From JBBSHS01 sp038232515 (GTDB taxonomy: Bacteria; Actinomycetota; Acidimicrobiia; Acidimicrobiales; JAUJNH01): DNA of 53,766 nucleotides. Made by a program: the position numbers and the translations under genes. This document shows, piece after piece, positions 23,896-32,945 of this stretch (positions within the stretch are counted from its first letter, which is position 1; each line of letters starts with the position of its first letter). The DNA lies in contig JBBSHS010000007.1 in the NCBI GenBank assembly GCA_038232515.1, forward strand, positions 1-53,766, in the 5' to 3' direction. The notes under the pieces are model-generated. The model was not told where the DNA came from and searched no databases. It worked only from the letters and a program-made list of their open reading frames with translations.

Positions 23896-26527
23896 TTGGC
23901 GCCCGCCGGGCGGAGCGTACGGCAGCAGCGGCGGCGACCACGGCTGCGGCGACGCCGGCAACGGCGACCGCGGACAGATAGACCCAAGGCACCTGGAGGC
24001 GGGAGGGAGCCGGGTCGAAGACCCCCGTGAGCACCTTGACCAGCATGCGGGAAAGGCTCCAGCCGGTAATGGCGCCAAGACCCAGGCCGCCCACCACCAT
24101 GACGGCGGCTTCGCTCCACACCAGGCTGGCCAGCTGGCGGCGTCCGGCACCGAGGGCGCCAGCAATGGCGAAGGTCCGGCGCCGTTCGGCGAACCCCAGG
24201 GCGAGAGCCAGGCCACATGCGGCCACGGCCAGGGCTAGGGCAAAGCCCAGCTCGACCCGGGTGAGGCCGGTCAGGTCGACCGAGGTCAGGCTGGACCCCA
24301 CCAGCCGGCGCGTGGTGGACAGGTCGGTAACCGCCGGACCGGGCCCGACGACAGCCCTGGCCTGACGGGCCACGGCGGCCGGGGCGTGGCCGCCCGTGTC
24401 GAGGAGGAAGGCGCCTACGGCGTCACTGCCCGTCTTGGCGGCCACATAGTCGGCGTTGGCCACGAGAAAGCTGTCACGCGGCGCCGTGGGGAATTCCTTC
24501 GCCACCCCGAGATATCGGAATGCGACCGTGGTGAGCTTGCCGGTGCGCCCGTCCTGCAGCCGGAGCTGCAGGTGATCACCGGCCTGGAGCTGAAAGTCGT
24601 GGACGGTCTCAGCGCTGACGAGGATGCCATCGGGTTCGGCCCCGAGCCGGGCCATCAGCGCCTTGGCCGTCCCCCCCGCGAAGTAGGCGTCCTGCAGTTG
24701 GGTGGCCGCGGTCACGGTTGCCGTTCGCACGCCGAACAGATCCTGGAGGTCCGAACCGACGTAGGCGAATCGGTGCTGGAGCGGCTCGACACGGCGGACC
24801 CCGGCGATGGCCGCGAACCGGGCCGCCGCCTCGGGCCCGACGGCCGATCCGGGCGGCTCGGCCACGGTGACATCGGCGCCGTTGGAAAGGCGGGCGTCCA
24901 CGCCGCTCTGGTGCCGGTAGGTGGCATTGAACACCGCCGTGCTGGCGGCGAAGGCCGCAGTGAGAGCGACGAGCACGACGGCTCGGGCCAGAATCCGTCG
25001 TTGGCGGGTGAGGGTGGCGGCCACCGTTCCGGCCAGCGTGCCGGCGACGGGTCGCGCCAGTCGCCGGAGCACCGGGCGGCCTCGGCGTAGACCCAGGTCG
25101 ACCACCCGCCACGCCAGCAGCCCCGCGCCCAGCCACAACAGCGCCGGACCGGCCAGCGCCCAGTAGCTGACGGAGATGGCGGGCACACCCTCCGGGGCTA
25201 GGACCAACTGGTAGCCCTTGCGGCCGGTGAGCCAGAACACCAGCGCCGAGCCGCCCAGGGCAAGGAGGTCTACGCCGGCCCGGGTCCACCACGGCGCCCG
25301 GCGGCACGACACCACCCGCTCCGCGCCGCGCACGGTGCGGGCCCGAGAATCGGCCCGGGCCGGTATGGCGATCGCCGCCCAGGCCACGCCCAGGCCGCCG
25401 AGCAGGCAGCCGGCCGCCCATGCGGCGGCCACGCCGGTCGTGGTCCCCAGGCTGGCCGTCCCGAAGGCGAGGCGGCCGACACCGGCGGCCCGCGCCAGCC
25501 CGATTGCCCCGCCGGCGATCCCCACCACCGCGGCCTCGACGCTGGCCAGTCCCACCAGCTGCCGGGTGGTGGCGCCTCGTGTCCGCAACAGCGCCTGCTC
25601 CCGGCGCCGGCGGTCGCGCCCGGCAGCGGCCACCCACACCGTCAACAGGGCGGCCAGCAGGGCACCCGGGACCCCGAGGAACAGGAACAGCATCTGGGCG
25701 TAGAGAGCATCGCCCCGGGCCGAGTCCAAGGTGGCACCCAGATTGTCGCCCAGCTTGGCCGCGCCGGCTGTGCGCACCTCGAGGTTGCGGGCCTTGCCCG
25801 TCACCGTACTGAAGGCGGCGGCGGGATCCGCTGGCAGCCGGTGGTCGAGCCGGACGTGCACCTGGCTCCGCAGCGGCACCCCCGCCGAGGCCGGGAACAG
25901 CGCGGCCAGGCGGGCCGAGGGCACGACCAGGACGTTGTCCGGCGGCGCCTGGAGCTGAGCCCCGGCCGGGGCGCCGACCTTCTGGAACAGAGAGTCCGCC
26001 TGGGGCAGATCGATGATCCCGTCGACCTGCACGGTGGCCGGGTCCTGTCCGGGCCGTTGGATGACGACGTTGCTTCCGGGGGCGGCGTGGAGGTTGGCCG
26101 CCGTCTGCTGGGCCAGCAGGACTCCCGAGGTCGCGCCGGTGAGGTTGCGCAGTTCGCCCGGGAAGGCCCTGGCGTAGCCGTCGGGCAGCCCGAGCACCAC
26201 GCCGGGCCCGGTGGTCTGGGTGGAGCCCGCGCTCGTGGCCTGGAACCCGGAGGCGTCGGCGAAGCCCACCGGCAGGGCGGTGACGACGCCGGGGAAGGCG
26301 GTCACCGTGGAGAGTACCGCCGCAGGGTCGGCACCCGGTTGGGCTTCGACCTGCCAGTCGACGGCCACGCCGGCAACGGCCCGGTGCGTCATGGTGGCCT
26401 TCGACCGGGACAGGAACGCCCCGATCGAAGCCAGCAAGCCGACGGCAAGGGCAATGCCAGCAGCCACCCCTACCAGGCGGAGCGGTCGACGCCTGAGGAG
26501 TCCGGTGATCCAGGTCAGGCCAAGCAT
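23873..26527 (-). CDS. FtsX-like ABC permease
   Basis: A protein of 884 residues. An N-terminal membrane segment (LVGVAAGIALAVGLLASIGAF) is followed by a large extracytoplasmic domain and then a first FtsX-type three-span block (MLFLFLGVPGALLAALLTV, RREQALLRTRGATTRQLVGL). A central linker with further spans and a second extracytoplasmic domain follow. The final FtsX block reads LGFALALAVAACGLALALGFA, RRRTFAIAGALGAGRRQLA, VMVVGGLGLGAITGWSLS, ending RSARRAPISVLREG. The two blocks make it a double-unit MacB/LolC-type permease, which extrudes or extracts lipid-linked substrates rather than importing. ATG 26527 overlaps the preceding ATPase by 13 bases. It is the last gene of the lipoprotein-ATPase-ATPase-permease operon. 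Confidence 0.9.
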   Translation of the reverse strand: MLGLTWITGLLRRRPLRLVGVAAGIALAVGLLASIGAFLSRSKATMTHRAVAGVAVDWQVEAQPGADPAAVLSTVTAFPGVVTALPVGFADASGFQATSAGSTQTTGPGVVLGLPDGYARAFPGELRNLTGATSGVLLAQQTAANLHAAPGSNVVIQRPGQDPATVQVDGIIDLPQADSLFQKVGAPAGAQLQAPPDNVLVVPSARLAALFPASAGVPLRSQVHVRLDHRLPADPAAAFSTVTGKARNLEVRTAGAAKLGDNLGATLDSARGDALYAQMLFLFLGVPGALLAALLTVWVAAAGRDRRRREQALLRTRGATTRQLVGLASVEAAVVGIAGGAIGLARAAGVGRLAFGTASLGTTTGVAAAWAAGCLLGGLGVAWAAIAIPARADSRARTVRGAERVVSCRRAPWWTRAGVDLLALGGSALVFWLTGRKGYQLVLAPEGVPAISVSYWALAGPALLWLGAGLLAWRVVDLGLRRGRPVLRRLARPVAGTLAGTVAATLTRQRRILARAVVLVALTAAFAASTAVFNATYRHQSGVDARLSNGADVTVAEPPGSAVGPEAAARFAAIAGVRRVEPLQHRFAYVGSDLQDLFGVRTATVTAATQLQDAYFAGGTAKALMARLGAEPDGILVSAETVHDFQLQAGDHLQLRLQDGRTGKLTTVAFRYLGVAKEFPTAPRDSFLVANADYVAAKTGSDAVGAFLLDTGGHAPAAVARQARAVVGPGPAVTDLSTTRRLVGSSLTSVDLTGLTRVELGFALALAVAACGLALALGFAERRRTFAIAGALGAGRRQLASLVWSEAAVMVVGGLGLGAITGWSLSRMLVKVLTGVFDPAPSRLQVPWVYLSAVAVAGVAAAVVAAAAAVRSARRAPISVLREG

Positions 26528-27276
26528 TCGAGCGTGGCCCCCGTGACCAGCCGGCCGTCGTCCAACCGCCATCGCTGCGCTAGGCGGTCGGCCACGCGTT
26601 CGTCATGGGTGGTGATGACCAACGCGGCCCCGTCGGCGGCGGCCGCGGCCAGTAGGGCATCGATGACCAGCGCGCCGTTGGCGTGGTCCAACTGCCCGGT
26701 GGGCTCGTCAGCCAGCAGCAGGCGGGGCCGCGAGGCCAGGGCCCGGGCCACCACCACCCGCTGGGCCTGCCCGCCCGACAGCTCCTCGGGCAGCTTGGTA
26801 CCGAGCCCCTCCAGCCCGAGGGTAGCGAGGGCCTCGGAGGCGCGTTGGCCGGCGTCGCCTTCGTCCACGCCGGCCAACAGCAGGGGCAGGGCGACGTTTT
26901 CGGCCACGTTCAGCGGCGCCAACAGGCTGGGAGCCTGGAAGACCACGGCCACGGGCCCGGGCCGAAGGCTCGAGCGAGGACCCAGAGCCGGCCAGGTCAC
27001 CGTCCCTGCGGTCGGTGTGTCCAGTCCTGCCAGGAGGTGGAGCAACGTGGATTTCCCGGATCCGGAAGGGCCGGTGGCGGCGATGCGGTCTCCGGCTCGT
27101 ACACAGCACGACACGTTTTGCAGAGCGACCGAGGCGGCGGCACCGGAGCCGTAGGTCCTGGCCACCTTGTGGCACCGGGCGAGGCTTTGCGCTGGTTCGG
27201 GATCACCCTCGCGCTGGCCGCCAGCCGCTCCCCGGCTCGGATCCGGAGCCATGGACCGGGCCGTTGTCCCGTTCAC
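26515..27276 (-). CDS. ABC transporter ATPase (MacB/LolD type)
   Basis: A protein of 253 residues. Walker A GPSGSGKST, Q-loop VVFQAPSLL, signature LSGGQAQRVVVARAL, Walker B LLLADEPTGQLD and H-loop ITTHD are all intact. The N-terminus has about 30 extra hydrophilic residues. The GTG start overlaps the stop of the other ATPase (GTGA, 27273-27276) and its end overlaps the permease start, so translation is coupled throughout. It should power the FtsX-like permease. Confidence 0.93.
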   Translation of the reverse strand: MNGTTARSMAPDPSRGAAGGQREGDPEPAQSLARCHKVARTYGSGAAASVALQNVSCCVRAGDRIAATGPSGSGKSTLLHLLAGLDTPTAGTVTWPALGPRSSLRPGPVAVVFQAPSLLAPLNVAENVALPLLLAGVDEGDAGQRASEALATLGLEGLGTKLPEELSGGQAQRVVVARALASRPRLLLADEPTGQLDHANGALVIDALLAAAAADGAALVITTHDERVADRLAQRWRLDDGRLVTGATLECLA

Positions 27277-27935
27277 CGCTCCACCTGCCCGTGGCGGAGG
27301 GTGATGATGCGGTCGGCTGCGGTGGCCACGGCGTCACTGTGGGTCACCACCATGATGGCGGTGCCGGTGCGTGAGCGTTTCCGAAGAAGGGCGAGCACCC
27401 GCCGCTCGTTGTCGGCGTCGACCTCGCCGGTGGGTTCGTCAGCCAGGAGGACGGCCGGCTCATTGGCCAGGGCCAGGGCCAGTCCGGCCCGGGCCATCTC
27501 GCCACCCGACAACGACGCCGGAACCGCACCGGCCCGCGAGGTGAGGCCGACGGCGTCGATCACCGCTTGGCACCGATGGTGGTCCCGATGGCCCGCCAGC
27601 TGCTGGGCCAGCAGGATGTTGTCGCTCACGCTCAAGTGATCGACGAGGTTGCCGGTCTGGGACATCACCCCGACGTGACGCGCACGTAGCCGGGCCCGTT
27701 GCGCCTCCGACCGGCGGGTCAACCGCTGGCCGGCCACGTCGACATGGCCACCGTCGGGTTCGTCCAGGCCGGCAAGGCAGGCCAGGAGCGTCGACTTGCC
27801 TGAGCCCGAGGGGCCGACCACGGCCACGATCTCGCCCGCCTCGACGGCGACCGAGACGCCGCGCAGGGCCAGGACTTCGTCATCGCCGGCGTGGAAGAAG
27901 CGATAGAGCTCACGGGCTTTTAGGACGGTGGTCAT
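27273..27935 (-). CDS. Second ABC transporter ATPase of the same operon
   Basis: A protein of 220 residues. Walker A GPSGSGKST, Q-loop HVGVMSQTGNLV, signature LSGGEMARAGLALAL (the usual Gln-Arg replaced), Walker B VLLADEPTGEVD, H-loop VVTHS. The ATG at 27935 overlaps the stop of the lipoprotein gene. Two different ATPases with one double permease suggest a heterodimeric ATPase pair in which this one has a non-canonical signature; they could alternatively serve separate permeases. Confidence 0.92.
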   Translation of the reverse strand: MTTVLKARELYRFFHAGDDEVLALRGVSVAVEAGEIVAVVGPSGSGKSTLLACLAGLDEPDGGHVDVAGQRLTRRSEAQRARLRARHVGVMSQTGNLVDHLSVSDNILLAQQLAGHRDHHRCQAVIDAVGLTSRAGAVPASLSGGEMARAGLALALANEPAVLLADEPTGEVDADNERRVLALLRKRSRTGTAIMVVTHSDAVATAADRIITLRHGQVER

Positions 27936-28579
27936 ACCCACGAGAACGAGTCGGTGACCGTCCGCCACGGATCGACGTTGTCGGATCCCGCCGGGCCCGA
28001 CAGGGTGAGGATCGCCTCGGTGCCCGACTTCCAGAAGTAGTAGCGCTCGACGTCGTCGTGCACGACCTTGCCGGTGACGGGATCAGGAGCCGCGTCAGCC
28101 CGGTAGGTGACGAGCACGGCCGGCCCCGCCTTGCGGCGAGCCACCGAGGTCACCTTGCCGGGCTGGAATCCGGTGGCCGCCGTCCTGATGGCCGGCACCT
28201 CCGTCGCCTGTGCCGACGTGACCGACGGAGGCGCGGCTGCCGGCCTGGTCTCCAGCCGGATGCTGTTCAGCTTGTCGCTGAACAGCACGGCGCCGTCGGC
28301 GTCTGAGCGGGCCCAACCCTCGGGCACCTTCACGGTGAACCCACCGATCGGATTGGTGAAGGCCACGAACACCTGATTGTCGGGAATGTCGCCGGAAACA
28401 TTCGCTTCGGTCGTGTCCGGCTGGGAACGGCCCGCCGTGGTGGACGGAGCCCCGGCTGGTTGCCGCGGGCCCGGGGAACCCGAAGCGGTGCGGGACGAGC
28501 CACCTCCGCCCCCTCCGCAGCCGAGGACGGCAATAGCCAGGGCCGCTGTCAACACGACCTCTGCCACCGGCTGCTTCAT
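27932..28579 (-). CDS. Lipoprotein of the ABC operon
   Basis: A protein of 215 residues. The signal peptide ends in a lipobox (ALAIAVLGCG) and a Gly/Ser/Pro linker follows. The folded part, GGFTVKVPEGWARSDADGAV, LNSIRLETRPAA, AVLVTYRADAAPDP, DDVERYYFWKSGTEAILTLS and NVDPWRTVTDSFSW, resembles the PsbP/LpqN-like fold of actinobacterial lipoproteins. It is first in the operon with two ATPases and a permease and could be the extracytoplasmic substrate-binding or chaperone part. Confidence 0.85.
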   Translation of the reverse strand: MKQPVAEVVLTAALAIAVLGCGGGGGGSSRTASGSPGPRQPAGAPSTTAGRSQPDTTEANVSGDIPDNQVFVAFTNPIGGFTVKVPEGWARSDADGAVLFSDKLNSIRLETRPAAAPPSVTSAQATEVPAIRTAATGFQPGKVTSVARRKAGPAVLVTYRADAAPDPVTGKVVHDDVERYYFWKSGTEAILTLSGPAGSDNVDPWRTVTDSFSWV

Positions 28580-28678
28580 GCATTCTCCTCAGCTCGTCAC
28601 CAATGGAGCGTAGGGAGGCTCCGGTGAGCGGATCCGCTGCGGACGGTGAACCATCGGCAAAAGATCATGCTGGGCCGG

Positions 28679-29164
28679 TCAGTCGAGCACGATGATCTCA
28701 TGGCCGGCCACACGGCCGTCCACGAGATCGAGGACGCCGGCGGTGTGGTGAGGCTGGGCCCGGCGGTCGGTGGGTGAGCCGGGATTGAAGAGTCGTTGGC
28801 CGGCGATGCCTTCGGTGTCCCAGGGAATGTGGCTGTGGCCGAACACCACCACCGCGGCGGTGGGAAATCGGCGCCGGAGTCGGGCCGGGCGGCCCTTGGA
28901 GGGGCCCGAATCGTGGATCATGGCCACGGGTACGCCGGCCAGCGACATCTCGAGCGTCTCGGGCAGGTGCAGGCCGTGGTCGTTGTTGCCCAGCACGGCG
29001 TGCACAGGGGCGAACCCGGAGAGCTCTTCCAGCAGGGTCGCATCCACCACGTCGCCGGCGTGCAGGACGAGGTCGGCGCCCTCGACAAGGGCGTAGGCGG
29101 TGGACGGCAGCCGGCGGCGCCCATCGGTGCGGATATGGGTATCGGCCAGCACGGCGACCCGCAT
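28679..29164 (-). CDS. YfcE/MJ0936-type metallophosphoesterase
   Basis: A protein of 161 residues with the calcineurin-like motifs in order: MRVAVLADTHIR (DxH), LVLHAGDVVD (GD), VLGNNDHG (GNxD), AMIHDSG, VVVFGHSHIP (GHxH), LFNPGSPTDRR. The short length and the NPGS motif place it with the YfcE phosphodiesterase group, which hydrolyses artificial phosphodiesters with Mn or Ni; natural substrates are unsettled. It follows the MFS gene by 10 bases. Confidence 0.92.
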   Translation of the reverse strand: MRVAVLADTHIRTDGRRRLPSTAYALVEGADLVLHAGDVVDATLLEELSGFAPVHAVLGNNDHGLHLPETLEMSLAGVPVAMIHDSGPSKGRPARLRRRFPTAAVVVFGHSHIPWDTEGIAGQRLFNPGSPTDRRAQPHHTAGVLDLVDGRVAGHEIIVLD

Positions 29165-29174
29165 GGGCGGCCGC

Positions 29175-30569
29175 TCAGCTCCCGGCCCGGCGCAGGCCTA
29201 ACCGGCGCAGGCCCCGCAGCTCGCCGGCGTAGGCGAGGGCGCCGACGGCGCTGGCCATGGAGACCACGAAGCAGCCGATCGGAAGCGGCACGGTGGCGAC
29301 CACGGGCACCAGAGCGGCCCCCACCCACACGAGTTGGAACAGGGCCTCGAAACGGGCGAAGGCCCGGCCCTGGGCGCCGGCGGGGTTGTCCCGCTGGACG
29401 AGCGAGTCGAAAGCCAGACGGGCGCAGGCGGCGGCCACGCCTACCACGAGGGCCAGCGCACAGGCCGACCCCTTGCTGTGGTAGGTCCCGGCCAGAAGGG
29501 CCAGAACGGCCAGCAGCCCGAGCGAGCCCAGGACGATGTGCTCCTCTTTGAGCAGGTCCCGCAGGCGGGGGGCCAGGAAGGCACCTACGAGATTGCCCAC
29601 GGCGCTGGCCCCGATGGCCAGCCCGAACCAGTACGGCGGCGCCCCGGCCCGGCGGAACGAGAAGGCGATGAAGAATGTCATGAAGCCGACCACGCCCCGC
29701 AGCACGGCCATGGCCGTCGCCGCCGGCACTATGCCGGGGCCGTAGTCGTCGGCCGAGCCCAGAAGCGACCGACGGCGCTCGGACGACTTCTTGGACATGA
29801 CCACCGTCGGCTGTCCCGGCCACCGGGCCGCCGGTGCCGTCGCATCCGCGGCCGGCTCGGCCCCGCCGGTCGCCGCCTCCACGGGCCCCGACCGCTCCTC
29901 AGACCCCGGGACCAGGTCCGAGTGGGAGGGCTCGGCGAGGCGAAAGGCGCACACCCCCGAGGCGGCGAACGACACGGCCCCGAGGCGCAGAGCCCAAGCC
30001 CCGCCGGCGAAGTGCATCAGCCCGCCGGCCGGAAGAGACGCCACAAAGGCGGCCAGCCCGCCACATAGGGCGAGCTTGGAGTTGGAGGCCACCAGCTCGC
30101 CGTCGTTGCGGACGGTGGCCGGGACGAGTGCGGCCTTGGAGACGGAGTGGGCCTTGGAGAGGATGAGTGTGCAGAAGACCAACGGGAACAGGGCGAGGCT
30201 GTTCAGGTTGACGGCCATGACCAGGCACAACACCGCCCTTCCGCAGGCGGCGCCGAATACGGTGAAACGTCGACCGAACGCGAAACGGTCCATGGCCGGC
30301 CCCAGGAAGGGCGCCACGATGCCGAAGGGGAGCACTGTCAGCAGGAGCGAGAGGGCGACCTTGCCCTTGGCCGCATCGGGCGAGATGTCGAAGAACAGCG
30401 AACCGGCGAGGGCAAGGGTCACGCAGGTGTCGCCGGCGGCGGACAGGACGTGGGTACGGGCCAGGCGTACGAAGGGCGACGCATCCAGGCCCATGGACGC
30501 GGGCAGCTCGGGGCGGACCGTGAAACGCCGCCCGCTCCCCTGCTTCAGCGGCCGCCACCCGCTGCTCAC
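29175..30569 (-). CDS. MFS transporter
   Basis: A protein of up to 464 residues with about 11-12 hydrophobic spans (for example VALSLLLTVLPFGIVAPFLGP, LALCGGLAAFVASLPAGGL, AACARLAFDSLVQRDNPAG). The conserved segment PAMDRFAFGRRFTVFGAACG corresponds to the MFS loop 2-3 region. A long hydrophilic loop at residues 215-275 splits the two halves. The start is uncertain: GTG 30569 lies in a near-perfect tandem repeat (GGGTGAGCAACGGGTGGTGA and a variant), and ATG 30494 before LDASPFVRLARTHV is a good alternative. The substrate cannot be told. Confidence 0.85.
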   Translation of the reverse strand: MSSGWRPLKQGSGRRFTVRPELPASMGLDASPFVRLARTHVLSAAGDTCVTLALAGSLFFDISPDAAKGKVALSLLLTVLPFGIVAPFLGPAMDRFAFGRRFTVFGAACGRAVLCLVMAVNLNSLALFPLVFCTLILSKAHSVSKAALVPATVRNDGELVASNSKLALCGGLAAFVASLPAGGLMHFAGGAWALRLGAVSFAASGVCAFRLAEPSHSDLVPGSEERSGPVEAATGGAEPAADATAPAARWPGQPTVVMSKKSSERRRSLLGSADDYGPGIVPAATAMAVLRGVVGFMTFFIAFSFRRAGAPPYWFGLAIGASAVGNLVGAFLAPRLRDLLKEEHIVLGSLGLLAVLALLAGTYHSKGSACALALVVGVAAACARLAFDSLVQRDNPAGAQGRAFARFEALFQLVWVGAALVPVVATVPLPIGCFVVSMASAVGALAYAGELRGLRRLGLRRAGS

Positions 30570-30823
30570 CCGGTCACCACCCGTTGCTCACCCGGCTGCC
30601 CGGTACGAGGTCCCCGTGGTACGGCTCGAGGCGCCCGTCACCTGTGTGACGGCAGGGCGCCCCTGGCCGCTGCCTGGGTGACCGGCAGCCTGGCTTCGCC
30701 AACCAGGGGCGGCGTCCACACGTCTCGATGGTACGACCCCGACCGAGGACAACGCCCGACGGTCAGCCTTGCCCACCAGGGGCCGTCAGACTGGTCGGGA
30801 ACGGTCGGGAACGGGTCTGGAAC

Positions 30824-30829
30824 GGGAGG
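30824..30829 (+). promoter_or_regulatory. Shine-Dalgarno fixing a TTG start
   Basis: GGGAGG lies six bases before TTG 30836, the codon at which FGGY kinase homology begins (LGILVVDVGTSG). No ATG or GTG occurs at this point. Just upstream, GGTCGGGAAC is repeated at 30793-30802 and 30803-30812, with a variant after it. Confidence 0.65.
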
Positions 30830-30835
30830 TTCGCC

Positions 30836-32284
30836 TTGGGGATCCTGGTGGTCGACGTGGGCACCAGCGGCGTGCGATCGGCCGTGGTGCGGGCCGATGC
30901 CACCGTCGGGCCGGTGGCCTACCGCGAAGTACTGCCGATGACCCCGGCACCCGGGCTGGTGGAGCTGGACGCGTCATCGGTGGCGGCCGCCGCCTTGGAG
31001 GTGGCGGGCCGGGCCATGGCCGAGGCCGGCGGCCGGGGCGAAGTCGAAGCGGTCGGCATCGCCAACCAACGGGCCACGGCGGTCGTATGGGACCGCGCCA
31101 CCGGTGAGCCGGTGGGGCCGGGCATCGGCTGGCAGGACCTGCGGACGGTGGGTGCGTGCCTGATGCTGCAGTCCGAGGGGCTGCGGCTGGCCCCCAATGC
31201 GTCAGCCACCAAACTGGCCTACCTGCTGGACACCTACGACGCGAGCAGGGATCGGGACCTGGCCTTCGGCACCATCGACACGTGGGTGGCGTGGACGTTG
31301 TCGGGCGGCAGGCTCCACGTCACCGACGCCACCAACGCCGGCGTCACCGGTCTGGTCACCTCGACCGCTCCGGTGTGGGACCCGGCGGTACTGGAGGCCC
31401 TGCGCATACCGACGTCGATCCTGCCCGCCATCGTCGACTCCTCGGGCATCCTCGGCACGTGCGATGCCCTGGAAGGGGCTCCCCCTCTGGCCGGCCTGGT
31501 CGGCGACCAGCAGGCCAGTCTCCTGGGCCTGGGCTGCGTCGCCCCCGGTCAGGCCAAGGCCACGTTCGGGACGGGCGGCATGCTCGACTGCATCACCGGC
31601 CAGAGGGTGGCCGCCCCCACTAGGGGCGAGGGGGGATCGTTCCCCATCATCGCCCGTCAGCGCTGCGGTACGCCGGTGTGGGGCATCGAGGCGGTCATGC
31701 TGTCGGCTGGCAGCTGCGTCGAGTGGCTGCGCGACGACCTCGGGCTCATCGGCTCGGCGGCCGAGTCCGAGGACGTGGCCGCCGGCTGCGCCGACAGCGC
31801 AGGTGTGTGGTTCGTCCCCGCCCTTCTCGGCCTGGGTACACCCCGATGGGACTTCGGGGCACGAGGGACGCTGCTCGGCATCACCCGGGGCAGCGGCCGG
31901 CCCGAGGTGGTGAGAGCCGTCCTGGAGGGCGTCGCCCACCGGGGGGCCGACCTACTGGAGGCAGCCGAGGTGGATGCCGGCCTGCGTATCGACCGTCTTC
32001 GGGTCGACGGCGGTATGTCCGCCAACTCGGTGTTCGTCCAGGCTCTGGCCGATGCCGCCCAGCGACCGGTCGAGCTGTCGCCGGTGCTCGAAGCCACCAC
32101 GCTGGGCGCCGCCTACATGGCCGGCCTGGCCATCGGAACGTGGTCGGACGAGGCGGAGATCGCGGCTACGTGGCAGCCGTCCAGAGTGGTGGAGCCCGCC
32201 GGTCGGCCCGACCGGGATAGATGGCGGATGGCGGTGGACCGGGCCTCGGGGTGGATCCCCGAGCTCTCGACGCTGCACTTCTGA
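30836..32284 (+). CDS. FGGY-family carbohydrate kinase (glycerol kinase-like)
   Basis: A protein of 482 residues from a TTG start. The motifs are LVVDVGTSGVRSAVVRAD (phosphate 1), AVGIANQRATAVVWDRATG, GIGWQDLRT, FGTIDTWVAWTLSGG, HVTDATNAGVTGL, GLVGDQQASLLGLG, ATFGTGGMLD (glycerol-kinase-like), LRVDGGMSANSVFVQALAD and EATTLGAAYMAGLAIG. The order and sequence are closest to glycerol kinase, which phosphorylates glycerol with ATP, but the GQGT-type loop and Arg-Thr of classical GlpK are changed (GWQDLRTVG), so another polyol is possible. It is divergent from the MFS transporter; no glycerol facilitator is nearby. Confidence 0.88.
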   Translation: MGILVVDVGTSGVRSAVVRADATVGPVAYREVLPMTPAPGLVELDASSVAAAALEVAGRAMAEAGGRGEVEAVGIANQRATAVVWDRATGEPVGPGIGWQDLRTVGACLMLQSEGLRLAPNASATKLAYLLDTYDASRDRDLAFGTIDTWVAWTLSGGRLHVTDATNAGVTGLVTSTAPVWDPAVLEALRIPTSILPAIVDSSGILGTCDALEGAPPLAGLVGDQQASLLGLGCVAPGQAKATFGTGGMLDCITGQRVAAPTRGEGGSFPIIARQRCGTPVWGIEAVMLSAGSCVEWLRDDLGLIGSAAESEDVAAGCADSAGVWFVPALLGLGTPRWDFGARGTLLGITRGSGRPEVVRAVLEGVAHRGADLLEAAEVDAGLRIDRLRVDGGMSANSVFVQALADAAQRPVELSPVLEATTLGAAYMAGLAIGTWSDEAEIAATWQPSRVVEPAGRPDRDRWRMAVDRASGWIPELSTLHF

Positions 32285-32420
32285 CTGGTTCACACCCATT
32301 GGCGAAGATCCGAGGGATTCGCCGGTAGAGGCGGGCCGGGCGGAGGCCGTCAGGGCGGCCCGCCCCGCTCCCCTCACGTCCGTGTGCATGGGGCGGCGCG
32401 GTGGTGGGCAGAACGCCGTG

Positions 32421-32936
32421 ATGGTCGACGCCGCCAGACAACTGTCCGCCAAGCTGGCCCAAGAGAAGGCGGAATACGCCCAGGGTGAGGAGCGGCCGTT
32501 GGGCGGCTATGCCGTCCTGATAGGTGTGTACGCAGCGGCGGTCGGTGCTGTCGGTATCTGGGTGAGGCGGAACCGGTCCTTGCCCGAACGACCGAGCGCT
32601 GCCGATGTGGCCATGGTGGCACTGGCCACCCAGAAGATGAGCCGGTTGATCACCAAGGATTCGGTCACGAGCGTCGTGCGGGCGCCGGTGACCCGGTACC
32701 GGGAAGCTGGAAGCCCGGGCGAGGTGATCGAGGATGTCCGCGGACGCGGTCTACGCCACGCCGTCGGCGAGCTGATCACCTGTCCTTTCTGCCTGGACGT
32801 CTGGGTAGCCACCGCCCTCATGTTGGGCCTCGTGGTCTTCCCCCGGGTCACCCGGATGGTGGCGGCGGGGTTGTCGGCCGTGGCCGCCGGTGACTTCTTG
32901 CAGTTCGCGTACACCGCTCTCGACCACATCGAGTGA
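32421..32936 (+). CDS. DUF1360 membrane protein
   Basis: A protein of 171 residues. It has a membrane span (GGYAVLIGVYAAAVGAVGIWV), then DVAMVALATQKMSRLITKDSV, TSVVRAPVTRY, RHAVGELITCPFCLDVWVAT, and further hydrophobic segments (ALMLGLVVFPRVTRMVAAGL). The ELITCPFCxxxW block with two cysteines is the hallmark of DUF1360 proteins, found in Bacillus spores and in actinobacteria, with unknown function. ATG 32421 is chosen; GTG 32418 is adjacent. It ends nine bases from the convergent response regulator gene. Confidence 0.85.
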   Translation: MVDAARQLSAKLAQEKAEYAQGEERPLGGYAVLIGVYAAAVGAVGIWVRRNRSLPERPSAADVAMVALATQKMSRLITKDSVTSVVRAPVTRYREAGSPGEVIEDVRGRGLRHAVGELITCPFCLDVWVATALMLGLVVFPRVTRMVAAGLSAVAAGDFLQFAYTALDHIE

Positions 32937-32945
32937 TCGAGCCGC

